Source: Candidatus Eiseniibacteriota bacterium
GTDB lineage: Bacteria > Eisenbacteria > RBG-16-71-46 > CAIMUX01
DNA: 64,000 nucleotides
Direction of reading: 5' to 3'
NCBI GenBank assembly: GCA_020633975.1
Contig: JACKCR010000008.1
Location: 248,001-312,000, forward strand
In this document: positions 16,601-23,771 of the stretch, in pieces
How positions within the stretch are numbered: the first letter of the stretch is position 1
Layout of the letters: each line of letters begins with the position of its first letter
Program-made: the position numbers and the translations under genes
The notes under the pieces: generated by a model
Seen by the model: only the letters and a program-made list of their open reading frames with translations
What the model was told of the DNA's origin: nothing
Database searches by the model: none

Positions 16601-19088
16601 CGATGATTTCGTACGCGTCACAGCTCTCGCTCGCGTTTCCTTGCAAGGTTCCGCCACCCGCGTTGCTGACGACGAACTCCAAGTCGCGACTCGTCCCGGG
16701 GAGTACCGTTCCAAACCGCAGTACGGAGGGCGAAACGCCACAGATCGGTCCGTTGCCAATGCCGTGCACGGTGATCGGAGCGCAGGAGACTCCCGCATCG
16801 AGAGTGCAAGTAACGACTCCGGAACGGTCCGGAACGAATCGCACGAAGACTTCCCGCGACTGGCCGGGACCGAGGTTGTAGTGCGGGTCCCCAACGAAGA
16901 AGAACGACGCACACGAGCTGCTCACCTCTCCGACGAGGTGCCCTCCCCCTACGTTCTCGATGAAGAACGAGGCATCGGCGAACTGCCCCAGGTCTACGAC
17001 TCCGAAGTCGATCTCCGAGGTGCTGAGCTGACAGGCCGGAGCCCTTTGCCCGACACCGGAGAGCCCGACGGGCGGACAGCCTTCCGTGAAGGAAACCTCA
17101 CACTCGAAGCTGCCCTCTTCCGTCGGTTGGAACACGAGACCGAGTAGCAAGACTTCACCAGCACCGAGATCGTAGGGCACCGTCGTCCGCAGACGTTCCT
17201 GAGCAACCGGAGCAGAGCTCGTCTCGTCGAGCGGAGCGAGCAGTCCGGCAACGAGCGCAAACGACTCGCAGTCCAGCGACACCTCTCCAGCGAGTCGCGA
17301 TCCCCCCGCATTCTCGAGGCGCAGTGTGGTGACGGATGTCTCGCCTAGCGGAACCGTCCCGAAGTTCCATTCGTCAAACGAGAGCGCGCACTCCGGCGGG
17401 TCGTCCACAGTCGCGTGAATCGAGACCGGCGGGCAGTCGTCTCCGGACGCACCCATCTCGATCTCGGCATCGACTGATCCCAGACGATCCGCCACCAGCT
17501 CGAGCGCGATCTCGAGCTCCTGCCCACCGGCCAATGAGTAGGAGAGTGTGGTCCCGCCGGTGGCGACGAAACGGTACAGGGACGCAGTGGAGTCCATGGG
17601 CACGATCGTCGCGAGCCCGGCGAGTACGTCACCACCATCATTGGCCAAAGTGAAGTGAGTCTCGGCCGTCGACCCGAGCGGAACGAGGCCGAGATCGAGT
17701 TCAGTCGGCTCGATCCGGCAGACCGGACCCTCGACCCCAAAGCCACGCAGGGTGTATTCGGAGCAGCCGTCCCCCCGCAGGCGGCAGATTACGCCGCCCA
17801 AACCGCTCGGCGTGTATCGAACGTCGAAGTCGCGGAAGCCGCCGGGTGGGATCGCATAGGTTGGATCGCCCAGGAGTTCGAAGTCGTCACAGTCGAAAAG
17901 GAAGGTTCCGAGGAGATCCGAGCCGCCATAGTTCGTAACGCGGAACGATTCGACGAGACTCGAGCCGAGGGCAACGTTGCCGAAGTCGAGAAAGGTGGGA
18001 GTGATCAGGCAGACCGGCGCGCGAACACCCGTGCCTTGGGCGAGGAGATCCTCGCAGGCGGTGCCGAGATCGATCACACACTCGGACTCGTCCTCCGTCT
18101 CCGGGATGTACCGCACCGTGAAGGTCTGCGACTCGCCGCCTTGGATGTTGTAGCCGCCGGTTCCTACGAGGACGAACTCGGCACAGCTCAGCCTCACCGT
18201 ACCGGACAGCGTGCCGCTCCCAGTGTTCTCGATGGTGAACGTGCGGTCTTCCGGCGTCCCGAGCACGACGTCCCCGAACTGGAGGTCGGCGGGAGTGACG
18301 AGACACTCCGGAGTCTGCTCACCCACGCCTGTCACCGTGACGTTGTCGCACTCCGAGCCTGTGTCGATGACGCAAGCAGACGTGCCGAGGGCCGACGGAC
18401 GGAAACGAACCGTGACCAGCTGCTCCTCGCCGGCCTCCAGCTCCCAACTCCCACCAGAGACGACGGTAAACGCCCCACAGTCCGCGGCGCTGCCGACGAG
18501 GAGCCCATCCCCCGCGTTCCGTACCGCGAACGAGCGGTCCCGGAACTGACCCAAGCCGATCGAACCGAAGTCGAGATGCGTGGGAGATACGAGACAGACC
18601 GGTTCCGCGGCACTCCCTTCTCCGATCAGGTGGGGACCGTCACACACCGTGCCGTCGACTTGGCACTCGTACCCGCCGGTCGTGATCGGACGGAAGCGAA
18701 CCGTGAACGGGGCACTCTCACCTGGCTCCAAGTCGTACGTCGTTCCGCTGACCAGCTGGAACCCTTCACACGACTCACTGAAGCTGCCCGTTGCGCGCAC
18801 GTAGCCGTCGTTCCGAACGACGAACTCGAGGTTCCGTGACGTGTTCACCGTGATCCGACCGAAGTCGAGTACGGTCGGCTCCAAGCTGCAGATCGGTACA
18901 CACGGGTTCGGGTCGCAGGGAATCCCATCGCCCAGATACTCGCCGCCGATGAGAAGGCAACCCGACGACGTCGTCTGGACGCAGCCACCCGTAATGCAGC
19001 ATGCGCCCTCCGCCAGGGCTTCGCTCGCCACGCCGAAGAGGAACAGACACAGTACGAGTAGGAGCCCGGCCGGTCTCGTCATGCTCAT
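13614..19088 (-). CDS. Giant secreted protein: nine choice-of-anchor-D repeats, GACC cysteine modules, FlgD-like end
   Basis: A protein of about 1824 residues. It begins with a signal peptide (LLLVLCLFLFGVASEALA) followed by one GACC unit. Then come nine repeats of about 100 residues, each starting C-x-(V/I/L)-x-P-x-x-L-D-F-G and containing V-x-N-x-G-x-G and V-R-F-x-P, which fit the ASPM/SPD-2/Hydin-like choice-of-anchor-D fold. Six more GACC modules follow (GACC then about 40 residues with six to eight Cys). A beta-rich domain comes next, and a C-terminal FlgD-like/T9SS-type sorting module ends QKIVVLP. It is probably a surface-exposed, disulfide-rich adhesin or scaffold. ATG 19088 follows the VOC gene by four bases; ATG 19082 is an alternative. 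Confidence 0.88.
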   Translation of the reverse strand: MSMTRPAGLLLVLCLFLFGVASEALAEGACCITGGCVQTTSSGCLLIGGEYLGDGIPCDPNPCVPICSLEPTVLDFGRITVNTSRNLEFVVRNDGYVRATGSFSESCEGFQLVSGTTYDLEPGESAPFTVRFRPITTGGYECQVDGTVCDGPHLIGEGSAAEPVCLVSPTHLDFGSIGLGQFRDRSFAVRNAGDGLLVGSAADCGAFTVVSGGSWELEAGEEQLVTVRFRPSALGTSACVIDTGSECDNVTVTGVGEQTPECLVTPADLQFGDVVLGTPEDRTFTIENTGSGTLSGTVRLSCAEFVLVGTGGYNIQGGESQTFTVRYIPETEDESECVIDLGTACEDLLAQGTGVRAPVCLITPTFLDFGNVALGSSLVESFRVTNYGGSDLLGTFLFDCDDFELLGDPTYAIPPGGFRDFDVRYTPSGLGGVICRLRGDGCSEYTLRGFGVEGPVCRIEPTELDLGLVPLGSTAETHFTLANDGGDVLAGLATIVPMDSTASLYRFVATGGTTLSYSLAGGQELEIALELVADRLGSVDAEIEMGASGDDCPPVSIHATVDDPPECALSFDEWNFGTVPLGETSVTTLRLENAGGSRLAGEVSLDCESFALVAGLLAPLDETSSAPVAQERLRTTVPYDLGAGEVLLLGLVFQPTEEGSFECEVSFTEGCPPVGLSGVGQRAPACQLSTSEIDFGVVDLGQFADASFFIENVGGGHLVGEVSSSCASFFFVGDPHYNLGPGQSREVFVRFVPDRSGVVTCTLDAGVSCAPITVHGIGNGPICGVSPSVLRFGTVLPGTSRDLEFVVSNAGGGTLQGNASESCDAYEIIGDASYELRAGESKSIMVRFAPRAFGSTDCEISLSGGCDGIDAVGSGGDPPLCDVDVEALDFGEVALHAVVQRSFRITNRGEGRLHGQVSANCSGFRFIGARSYDLGSGESQQFEVELTAYEEGFLLCALDLGADCQRLDAFADVRLPVGACCYADGSCELVGESGCFGSGGFSWTEGVECGDAACLPLGACCAVDGSCSLSTEANCFGSGGVEWEEGAGCAPGQCPAVGACCLSNGDCVLSVESVCAGDYEGDGTHCVPSPCPRPGACCFPDGTCQITEEDECTPSGGLSWGEGATCDAVSCDPVGACCSEVGTCSISTESACSGTYHGDASTCEPTTCIPIGACCTSSHECQVTREDLCEGTFLGEDSACEPNICDPKVEDVRLVSGDGVAEIEVVTAAGTVSELEGWYRVPGTFGYLQVPSFERRGDVWTSTFDASASTVRGVEYYLTYFDEALQMRVSHGTEDLPNRLRISGHLPVPFPPRDEFRMLAAPFELDRSTSLYALLSAELGESGPRTWKMGTWDSVLGRYVLVDASSPYGFEPGRAYWFITADDAGPVDLPGRTQFPPDGSYAYSLRLLPGWNMIGNPAAYPIVSEPGRVFIADRGEILTLRDASSGSNPRVSPLYSYDPDGQGVFAPYDVAPASLELWQGGWIENRTGHNVTLLLPAVDATYAEGGEPVALGGEPFALDGLPSGSADAVASAPPSLSSSLAQGDETSLAVSITLRSGDQLRRLELGTALGADRQDDGFDLSDPPAAPGATFFAAFVDSAEGGVQRRIRDVRPHGETSAWRLDIAADAAVEVDFGMVIRQEDFASISDWSGIRRADHATGNSAAESGRESGPESGVLWARLGDETAWRSLGEVRSWVLPKGEHRVHLRLVPTPNPDDDGGNSPGSEGPDGSAGKVGLWLRAEPHPVHGDATFLFGQATEGRTTLSCFDVRGAEVLAQDFGYLGAGTHLFRWDGCRSDGRRLEAGTYFARLSVGGRSVGQKIVVLP

Positions 19089-19092
19089 CCAA

Positions 19093-19500
19093 TCAGACTC
19101 GGTCCAACGGTTCACGATCGGACCACACAGCGAGTACGTTCCCTTCCGGATCCTGGAAGTGGAACCGGCGTCCGCCTGGGAACGGGAAGATGTCCCGAAC
19201 CACACGTCCCCCTTCGTCACGGACTCGCTGACGCGTGCCCTCGAGATCCCTCGAAAACAGGATCACGAGAGGCGCGAACGGCTCGGGCTTTCGCTCTGCC
19301 ACCTCGGTCTTCGCGAAGCCGCCATTGAGTCGTCCGTCCGAGAAGCTCAGGTACGAGTCGCCCCAAGCCTCGAACGTCCATCCGAGTGCGCGCTCGTAGA
19401 ACTGGCGCGCCCGACCCAAGTCGATAGCAACGAACTCCACATAGTCGATTGCGTGATCCGGCGTATTGGTTTCCATGCTGTCATTCCCTTGATGAGCCAT
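19093..19500 (-). CDS. VOC-fold (glyoxalase/bleomycin-resistance-like) protein
   Basis: A protein of up to 135 residues. It carries the two beta-alpha-beta-beta-beta units of the vicinal-oxygen-chelate fold: DYVEFVAIDLGRARQFYERALGW at the start and FHFQDPEGNVLAVW at the end. VOC proteins are metal-dependent enzymes or binding proteins; the substrate is unclear. Two starts are possible: ATG 19500, with AGGAG three bases upstream, and ATG 19476, with AAGGGA eight bases upstream. It precedes the giant secreted protein gene by only four bases, so the two are probably co-transcribed, which is an odd pairing. Confidence 0.83.
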   Translation of the reverse strand: MAHQGNDSMETNTPDHAIDYVEFVAIDLGRARQFYERALGWTFEAWGDSYLSFSDGRLNGGFAKTEVAERKPEPFAPLVILFSRDLEGTRQRVRDEGGRVVRDIFPFPGGRRFHFQDPEGNVLAVWSDREPLDRV

Positions 19501-19566
19501 GATCTCCTGCGCGAGCCCGTCCTGGTGGGGCGCAGAGGTCGATGTCTACGCTGCTGGTCGTCGCCG

Positions 19567-20697
19567 CTACTCGTCGTCCGAAGCAACGGCCGCTACCAGC
19601 GCCAGGTCTCCCGGACGTACGGAACCGAGATCGAACTTCTTTGCCGACGCCACCATCCTCGTCAGCGCGGCCCCTAGGGCCATCGGCGGCGCGGCCTCTC
19701 CCTTCTTCGCGCGATGGAAGCGCACCGGATTGATCCGGGCCACGACGAGGTTCCTCAGGTACGGCGACTTGAACCCCCGGTCCTGGAGACCATCGACGAT
19801 CCCTTTGACCAAACCGTCGATCTCGACCAGTCGAGACGCGTATCCCGCTCGATCCCTCAAGCTGACCGGAAGCGCTCGGTCCGAAAAGCGATCCACCTTC
19901 TTGAGGAGAGGACTGTACGCCCCTCCCGCGAACCGGCCGTTCTCCTTGTAGACGCACCCCAAAGTGAGGAGCTCCGGAGCTTCGAACTCGACGGCGAACT
20001 GCGATTCCTTCGCGCGCGGCTTCCGCACCGCGAGCTCTTCGGCCATCCGGATGACCTCGAGGCTTCGGTCCTTGAGATTGTGCGCCTTCTCCGTGTTGAG
20101 AGCGAGGATCTTGAACGCCAGATCCTCGTCGGGAGAGACGAGCGCCGTGATCTGCCTGAGTCCGAGCACCTTGGCTGCCGCCAGACGATGACGTCCGTTC
20201 GGAGTCCAGAGCCGTCCGTCCACTCCCCGGACGACGATCAGCGGATCGAGGAACGAACCACTCTCTTCGATCTTCTGCGCCAACCGCTTGGTATGCGTCG
20301 GAGAGAGATCCCGCTGGAACGGGGTCGGCTCGACGGCAGAAAGCGGGAGAGACGCGAGCAGGATCGGCCGCCCCGAAAGCGGCTCGCGGTACGCGCCCAG
20401 CGCGGCCCCACCCGCCGCATCAACCTCCGCGACGAGCGGAGCGACTCCCGCGTCGTCCAGACCGAGCCGGATCTGCGAGGCATCGAGACCCCGCTTCTCC
20501 TTGCTCGGGGTCAGCCGCTTCGCGCTACTCGCCCGACGCGCGGCTGGAGTCTTGCGGGCCGTCTTGGTCGAGGCGCGCTTCGAGACCTTCTTGGAGGTCT
20601 TGGACCCCGCGGACGCCTTGGAAGTCTTTGGCGTCTTCTTGGACGACGTCACGGACCCTGCAGCCTTCTTCGCTGCTTTCGTCGACTTAGGTGGCAT
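19567..20697 (-). CDS. ParB/Spo0J-like nuclease-domain protein with Lys/Ala/Ser-rich tail
   Basis: A protein of about 376 residues. The first 70 residues are Lys/Ala/Ser/Thr-rich and resemble a histone-H1-type tail (AAKKAAGS, KTPKTSKASAGSKTSKK). A ParB N-terminal-like domain follows, with LPLSAVEPTPFQRDLSPTHTKRLAQKI, GSFLDPLIVVR, and the box PNGRHRLAAAKVLG, where bacterial ParBs have GERR-type residues. The C-terminal half is not recognised and has no clear HTH motif. ParB-like domains bind CTP and DNA or act as nucleases. There is no ParA here, so chromosome partitioning is unlikely. ATG 20697 has AGGA eight bases upstream. Confidence 0.82.
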   Translation of the reverse strand: MPPKSTKAAKKAAGSVTSSKKTPKTSKASAGSKTSKKVSKRASTKTARKTPAARRASSAKRLTPSKEKRGLDASQIRLGLDDAGVAPLVAEVDAAGGAALGAYREPLSGRPILLASLPLSAVEPTPFQRDLSPTHTKRLAQKIEESGSFLDPLIVVRGVDGRLWTPNGRHRLAAAKVLGLRQITALVSPDEDLAFKILALNTEKAHNLKDRSLEVIRMAEELAVRKPRAKESQFAVEFEAPELLTLGCVYKENGRFAGGAYSPLLKKVDRFSDRALPVSLRDRAGYASRLVEIDGLVKGIVDGLQDRGFKSPYLRNLVVARINPVRFHRAKKGEAAPPMALGAALTRMVASAKKFDLGSVRPGDLALVAAVASDDE

Positions 20698-21086
20698 CGG
20701 ACCCATCCTGTAAACCACTGGGGGACAACCGCATCTGCGTCTCCCGACCCAGTAGATCGGGACCCGCCTCACAGAGGAGGGAGTCTACACAAGGTCGATC
20801 CGATCCAGAAACTCCGACTCGCCCGCCCGAAATGTGACCGTACCGCAACGTTCTGGGTCTCTTGGGCAACGCCCTCATTGGATTCAGAGGAACGGGCCCG
20901 TAGCCGATTTCGCAACTCGTCGAGCAGCTTCTGTATTGCGGGCCCGTTCCGCATGTCTCGGGCGGAGAAAGCACTGGACCCGATCGGCCGGCCGGGCCTA
21001 ACTATCCGGGTCGTCGACTCGGCCGAGAGTCAGACGTCGTTCCGACTCGATGGACCAGGTGCAGTCACCGCCTCTGACGAGGGTGT
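20698..21086. other. Divergent intergenic region between the ParB-like gene and the sigma-factor gene
   Basis: 389 bases without a convincing gene. It holds a 12-bp inverted repeat (20889-20900 and 20939-20950), listed separately. It also has a minus-strand TAGACT hexamer (20782-20787) about 85 bases before the ParB-like start that could be a -10 box. The segment from 20950 to 21086 has no obvious structure and would carry the sigma-factor promoter. Small open frames here show no family-like sequence. Confidence 0.6.
20889..20950. promoter_or_regulatory. 12-bp inverted repeat, candidate operator pair
   Basis: The left arm GGAACGGGCCCG (20889-20900) and right arm CGGGCCCGTTCC (20939-20950) are perfect complements with a 38-base spacer. 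Each arm also contains the palindrome CGGGCCCG, so the region offers two identical two-fold sites rather than only a hairpin. It lies in the divergent region between a ParB-like DNA-binding gene and a sigma-factor gene and may be an operator for either. Confidence 0.5.
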
Positions 21087-21698
21087 ATGAATCGCCGCTT
21101 CCCAAAAGTCGATCCGAACGACCCAGACGAGGTCTTGGTGGAGCAGGCAAAGAACGCCGTGCCGGGAGACTCCCGGGCATTCGAGACTCTGGTCCGTCGA
21201 CACAAAGGTCACGTGAAGGCGAACTGCAGGTCGCTCTCCGGATCAGAGTCCGACGCAGAGGACTTGGCCCAGGAAGTCTTCGTCAAGACGTACTTCGCCC
21301 TCCGCCGCTTCGAGGGCCGTTCCAAGTTCAAGACCTGGGTTCAGCGGATCAAGATCAACCATTGCCTCAACTTCCTCCGCAAGAAGAAGGGGAAGTCGTT
21401 TCTCGACATCGACGATCCGGTGACGCAAACCGAGCCCGACCTCCGCGTGCACGAATCCGCTACCAAGGCGACTGAGGCGCTCGGAACGCAGGAGCTCGTC
21501 CAGGAGATCCTCGAGACCCTGCCCGACACACTCCGGGTGCCGCTCACGATGTGCGACATGGACGGCCATTCGTACCAAGAGATCGCGGACTCGCTCGGGA
21601 TCGGGCTCTCGGCGACGAAGATGAGGATCAAGCGAGGCCGCGAGGAGTTTCGGCGGCGATTCGAAGAACGCAACGCAGAGTTGGCAGGAGTGGAGTAA
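21087..21698 (+). CDS. ECF-type sigma-70 family RNA polymerase sigma factor
   Basis: A 203-residue sigma factor. Region 2 (about 30-95) contains FETLVRRHKG, DAEDLAQEVFVKTYFAL and FKTWVQRIKINHCLNFLRKK. Region 4 (about 140-195) contains LPDTLRVPLTMCDMDGHSYQEIADSLGIGLSATKMRIKRGRE. It has no region 1.1 or 3, as expected for ECF sigma factors. It redirects RNA polymerase to a stress regulon. A small acidic protein and an MscS channel follow on the same strand, which suggests an envelope or osmotic trigger. No classical transmembrane anti-sigma factor is adjacent. ATG 21087 has GAGGG upstream. Confidence 0.92.
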   Translation: MNRRFPKVDPNDPDEVLVEQAKNAVPGDSRAFETLVRRHKGHVKANCRSLSGSESDAEDLAQEVFVKTYFALRRFEGRSKFKTWVQRIKINHCLNFLRKKKGKSFLDIDDPVTQTEPDLRVHESATKATEALGTQELVQEILETLPDTLRVPLTMCDMDGHSYQEIADSLGIGLSATKMRIKRGREEFRRRFEERNAELAGVE

Positions 21699-21728
21699 GA
21701 AGGAAAGCGGGTCGGCGGAAAGACAGAC

Positions 21729-22037
21729 ATGAGTGACGACCACAGCAAGCCGCCGTCGAACGGTGTCGACGATTCGGAAGAGATGGGCGACGAGGATCTC
21801 GGCACGCCCCTGTCCGAACTCTTCGACTTCGAGATCGAGACCGGTGATGAGTTCCTGACCGGAGTCCGGAGACGGATCGACCGTCGTGAGATGGCCGCAA
21901 CCGCCCTGGACCTTTCTCTGGTCAACGCCGGACAGGTGATCTGGAGCTACCTGGAGATGTTCCTGGAGACGCTCTTCTCCAAGAACGGTGCTCCCGGCGG
22001 CCCACCCCATGGACCGCGTGACAGGAAGGATTCCTGA
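21729..22037 (+). CDS. Small acidic protein between sigma factor and MscS channel
   Basis: A 102-residue protein I do not recognise. The first 35 residues are acidic and polar. A helical middle section follows (LFDFEIETGDEFLTGVRRRIDRREMAA, then ALDLSLVNAGQVIWSYLEMFLETLF), and a Gly/Pro-rich tail ends it. It has no transmembrane segment and no Zn-binding HxxxCxxC motif, so it is not a classical anti-sigma factor. Its position after the sigma factor makes it a candidate soluble regulator of that sigma factor. Its stop overlaps the next start by one base (TGATG), so it is coupled to the channel. Confidence 0.7.
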   Translation: MSDDHSKPPSNGVDDSEEMGDEDLGTPLSELFDFEIETGDEFLTGVRRRIDRREMAATALDLSLVNAGQVIWSYLEMFLETLFSKNGAPGGPPHGPRDRKDS

Positions 22038-22858
22038 TGGACGAGTCGTTCTCCCTTCAGTCGACGATCGCGGATGTACTGCACAGTCTCAGCTCCGCAG
22101 TGAGCGCACTGGCACCGCGGATCCTCACCGCGGTAGTGGTGATCCTCATCGGGTACCTCGCTGCCAAGGTGACGGAGAAGGCACTGCGCGGAGCCCTGAC
22201 CAAGATCCGGTTCGACGCGCTTCTCGAGAAGATCGGAATCACCGCGGCGCTCAAGCGGGTGGGCCTTCATGGCTCCCCCTCGCAAGCGCTGGCCCGGATC
22301 GTCTACTACCTCCTCGTCGTGCTCTTCGTCCAGAGCGCAACCGAATCGGTCGGGCTGACGGCGATTTCCGGCGCAATCCAGGCGTTCTTCGGCTACCTCC
22401 CGAACGTGATCGCCGCGCTCATCGTGATCCTGCTCGGCAGCGTCGTCGCCGAGTACGCATCCAAGGCCGTGACCCGTTCCGCCGAAGAGTCTGGGATCGA
22501 TTACGCCGAGACCTTGGGTCGGATCGTCTCCGCCCTCGTCTTCTTCGTCGTGCTGGTCATGGCGGTTACGCAGCTCCAGATCGAGACGGACATCATCAAG
22601 TCCGTGGCGATCGTGCTCCTGGGAGGCGTGTCGCTCGGACTCGCTCTCTCCTTCGGACTCGGTACACGAGACATCACCCGCAACATCGTGGCCGGCTTCT
22701 ACGCGCGGAAGATCTTCGACTCCGGTGAGACGATCGAAATGGGAGGCGTGAAAGGTACCCTGGTCTCGATCGCTCCGACCCAGACGATCGTCGAGGTCGG
22801 TGACGAGATCGTCTCCGTGCCGAACCACCTCTTCCTCGATACGGCGGTGAAGCAGTAG
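22037..22858 (+). CDS. MscS-family mechanosensitive ion channel (small type)
   Basis: A 273-residue membrane protein with about four to five helices: about 25-50, 85-105, 118-140, 165-185 and 190-215. The last, glycine- and alanine-rich helix (GGVSLGLALSFGLGTRDITRNIVAGFYARKIF) is the pore-lining MscS signature. A short beta domain follows (GETIEMGGVKGTLVSIAPTQT, VSVPNHLF). The large cytoplasmic vestibule of E. coli MscS is absent, as in the short conserved-TM-helix group. It releases solutes under membrane tension. The ATG overlaps the upstream stop and has AGGAAGGA six bases before it. Confidence 0.88.
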   Translation: MDESFSLQSTIADVLHSLSSAVSALAPRILTAVVVILIGYLAAKVTEKALRGALTKIRFDALLEKIGITAALKRVGLHGSPSQALARIVYYLLVVLFVQSATESVGLTAISGAIQAFFGYLPNVIAALIVILLGSVVAEYASKAVTRSAEESGIDYAETLGRIVSALVFFVVLVMAVTQLQIETDIIKSVAIVLLGGVSLGLALSFGLGTRDITRNIVAGFYARKIFDSGETIEMGGVKGTLVSIAPTQTIVEVGDEIVSVPNHLFLDTAVKQ

Positions 22859-22921
22859 CTGACGGGGCCTCGCCGGAACTCTCGATTTCCTAGGTGGTTG
22901 CTGGCACACCTACCGGCCGGG

Positions 22922-22927
22922 TAGAGT
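22922..22927 (+). promoter_or_regulatory. Candidate -10 element (TAGAGT) before the truncated PPOX gene
   Basis: The sequence GGGTAGAGTCCTC lies about 35 bases upstream of the ATG at 22962 and resembles the other TATACT-like boxes of this window. The ribosome site GAAGGACGG follows at a normal distance. No -35 box is evident. Confidence 0.3.
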
Positions 22928-22961
22928 CCTCTTCAGCGGACTCAAGACCCGGAAGGACGGT

Positions 22962-23228
22962 ATGGCGAAGTTCTCCGATCAGCTCACCGACTCCCACATC
23001 GAGTTCATCGAAGCCCAGAAGATGTTCTTCGTCGCGACTGCACCCAGGGATGGACGGGTCGTTCCCTTCTACGAGTTCCTGTCTGCAAGGGACACACTCG
23101 TGCGTACAGCCGAGTCAGTCGGGCCGGAGAAGATGCTCGCCTACCAACGGGAGAACAACGTCACTAGCATCGACGGCCTTCCAACGGGACTCTTCCCCGA
23201 GACTGGGAACGAAGCGGGGAACGCATGA
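22962..23228 (+). pseudogene. Pyridoxamine 5'-phosphate oxidase-family gene with central in-frame deletion
   Basis: The 88-residue product starts like a PPOX-class FMN protein (MAKFSDQLTDSHIEFIEAQKMFFVATAP). It then jumps straight to the family's C-terminal stretch (VVPFYEFLSARDTLVRTAE, ending TSIDGLPTGL). In full-length relatives, about 180-190 residues as I recall them, these two stretches are separated by about 100 residues that form most of the FMN-binding beta-barrel. The deletion is in frame at about 23046-23062. Ribosome site and start are intact and the stop overlaps the next GNAT start by ATGA. It may be a recent pseudogene or a retained leader for the GNAT gene. Confidence 0.75.
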
Positions 23229-23734
23229 GTCCGACGGGCGACAGTGCCCTCGAGATCCGTCTTCTCGAACCCGAGCAGCGAGACGTCGCGCTCGCGCTCC
23301 GGCTCCATCCGCACCAGCTCGATTGGGTTCCTGATGTGGCGGATTCACTCGCCCTGGTCGATCGACACGACAACGCAGATCCGTGGCTGTTCTGGGTGGG
23401 TGATGTCGCCGTCGGATTCTGCGCGGTCACTCACGGCGGAGCCACATCGAGTATCGGCGGCTTCCTCGTCGATCGAGATCATCAAGGGAAAGGGTACGGC
23501 AAGGCAGCGCTCGCGCTCGTCGTCGCAGATACGTTCCGGAGTCAGGCGAAGTGTGACTCCATCCTGCTCACCGTGCGGGAAGGGAACGATCCAGCGCGAC
23601 AGCTCTACGAGGGGTTCGGCTTCGTCGCCACAGAGCGCTGGCATCGCGGCGAGCGGATCTTCTCCCTGACACGTGCTCAGGCTAGGAAGGCGCTCGATCG
23701 GCTCCAAGCGAAACGGAAAGACGCAACGCCCTAG
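23225..23734 (+). CDS. GNAT-family N-acetyltransferase
   Basis: A 169-residue single GNAT domain. The acetyl-CoA loop is DHQGKGYGKAAL (about 80-91), preceded by the strand SIGGFLVDR and followed by NDPARQLYEGFGFVATE. It resembles the diamine/spermidine acetyltransferase or RimI-like groups in general outline only; the acceptor is unknown. The ATG at 23225 overlaps the stop of the truncated PPOX gene (ATGA), so translation is probably coupled. A GGGGA lies upstream. It ends just before the convergent GNAT gene at 23772, although the two are not close paralogues. Confidence 0.87.
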   Translation: MSPTGDSALEIRLLEPEQRDVALALRLHPHQLDWVPDVADSLALVDRHDNADPWLFWVGDVAVGFCAVTHGGATSSIGGFLVDRDHQGKGYGKAALALVVADTFRSQAKCDSILLTVREGNDPARQLYEGFGFVATERWHRGERIFSLTRAQARKALDRLQAKRKDATP

Positions 23735-23771
23735 CAGAGCTGGTCATTGCCGGCTGAGGCCGCCTGCGGAC

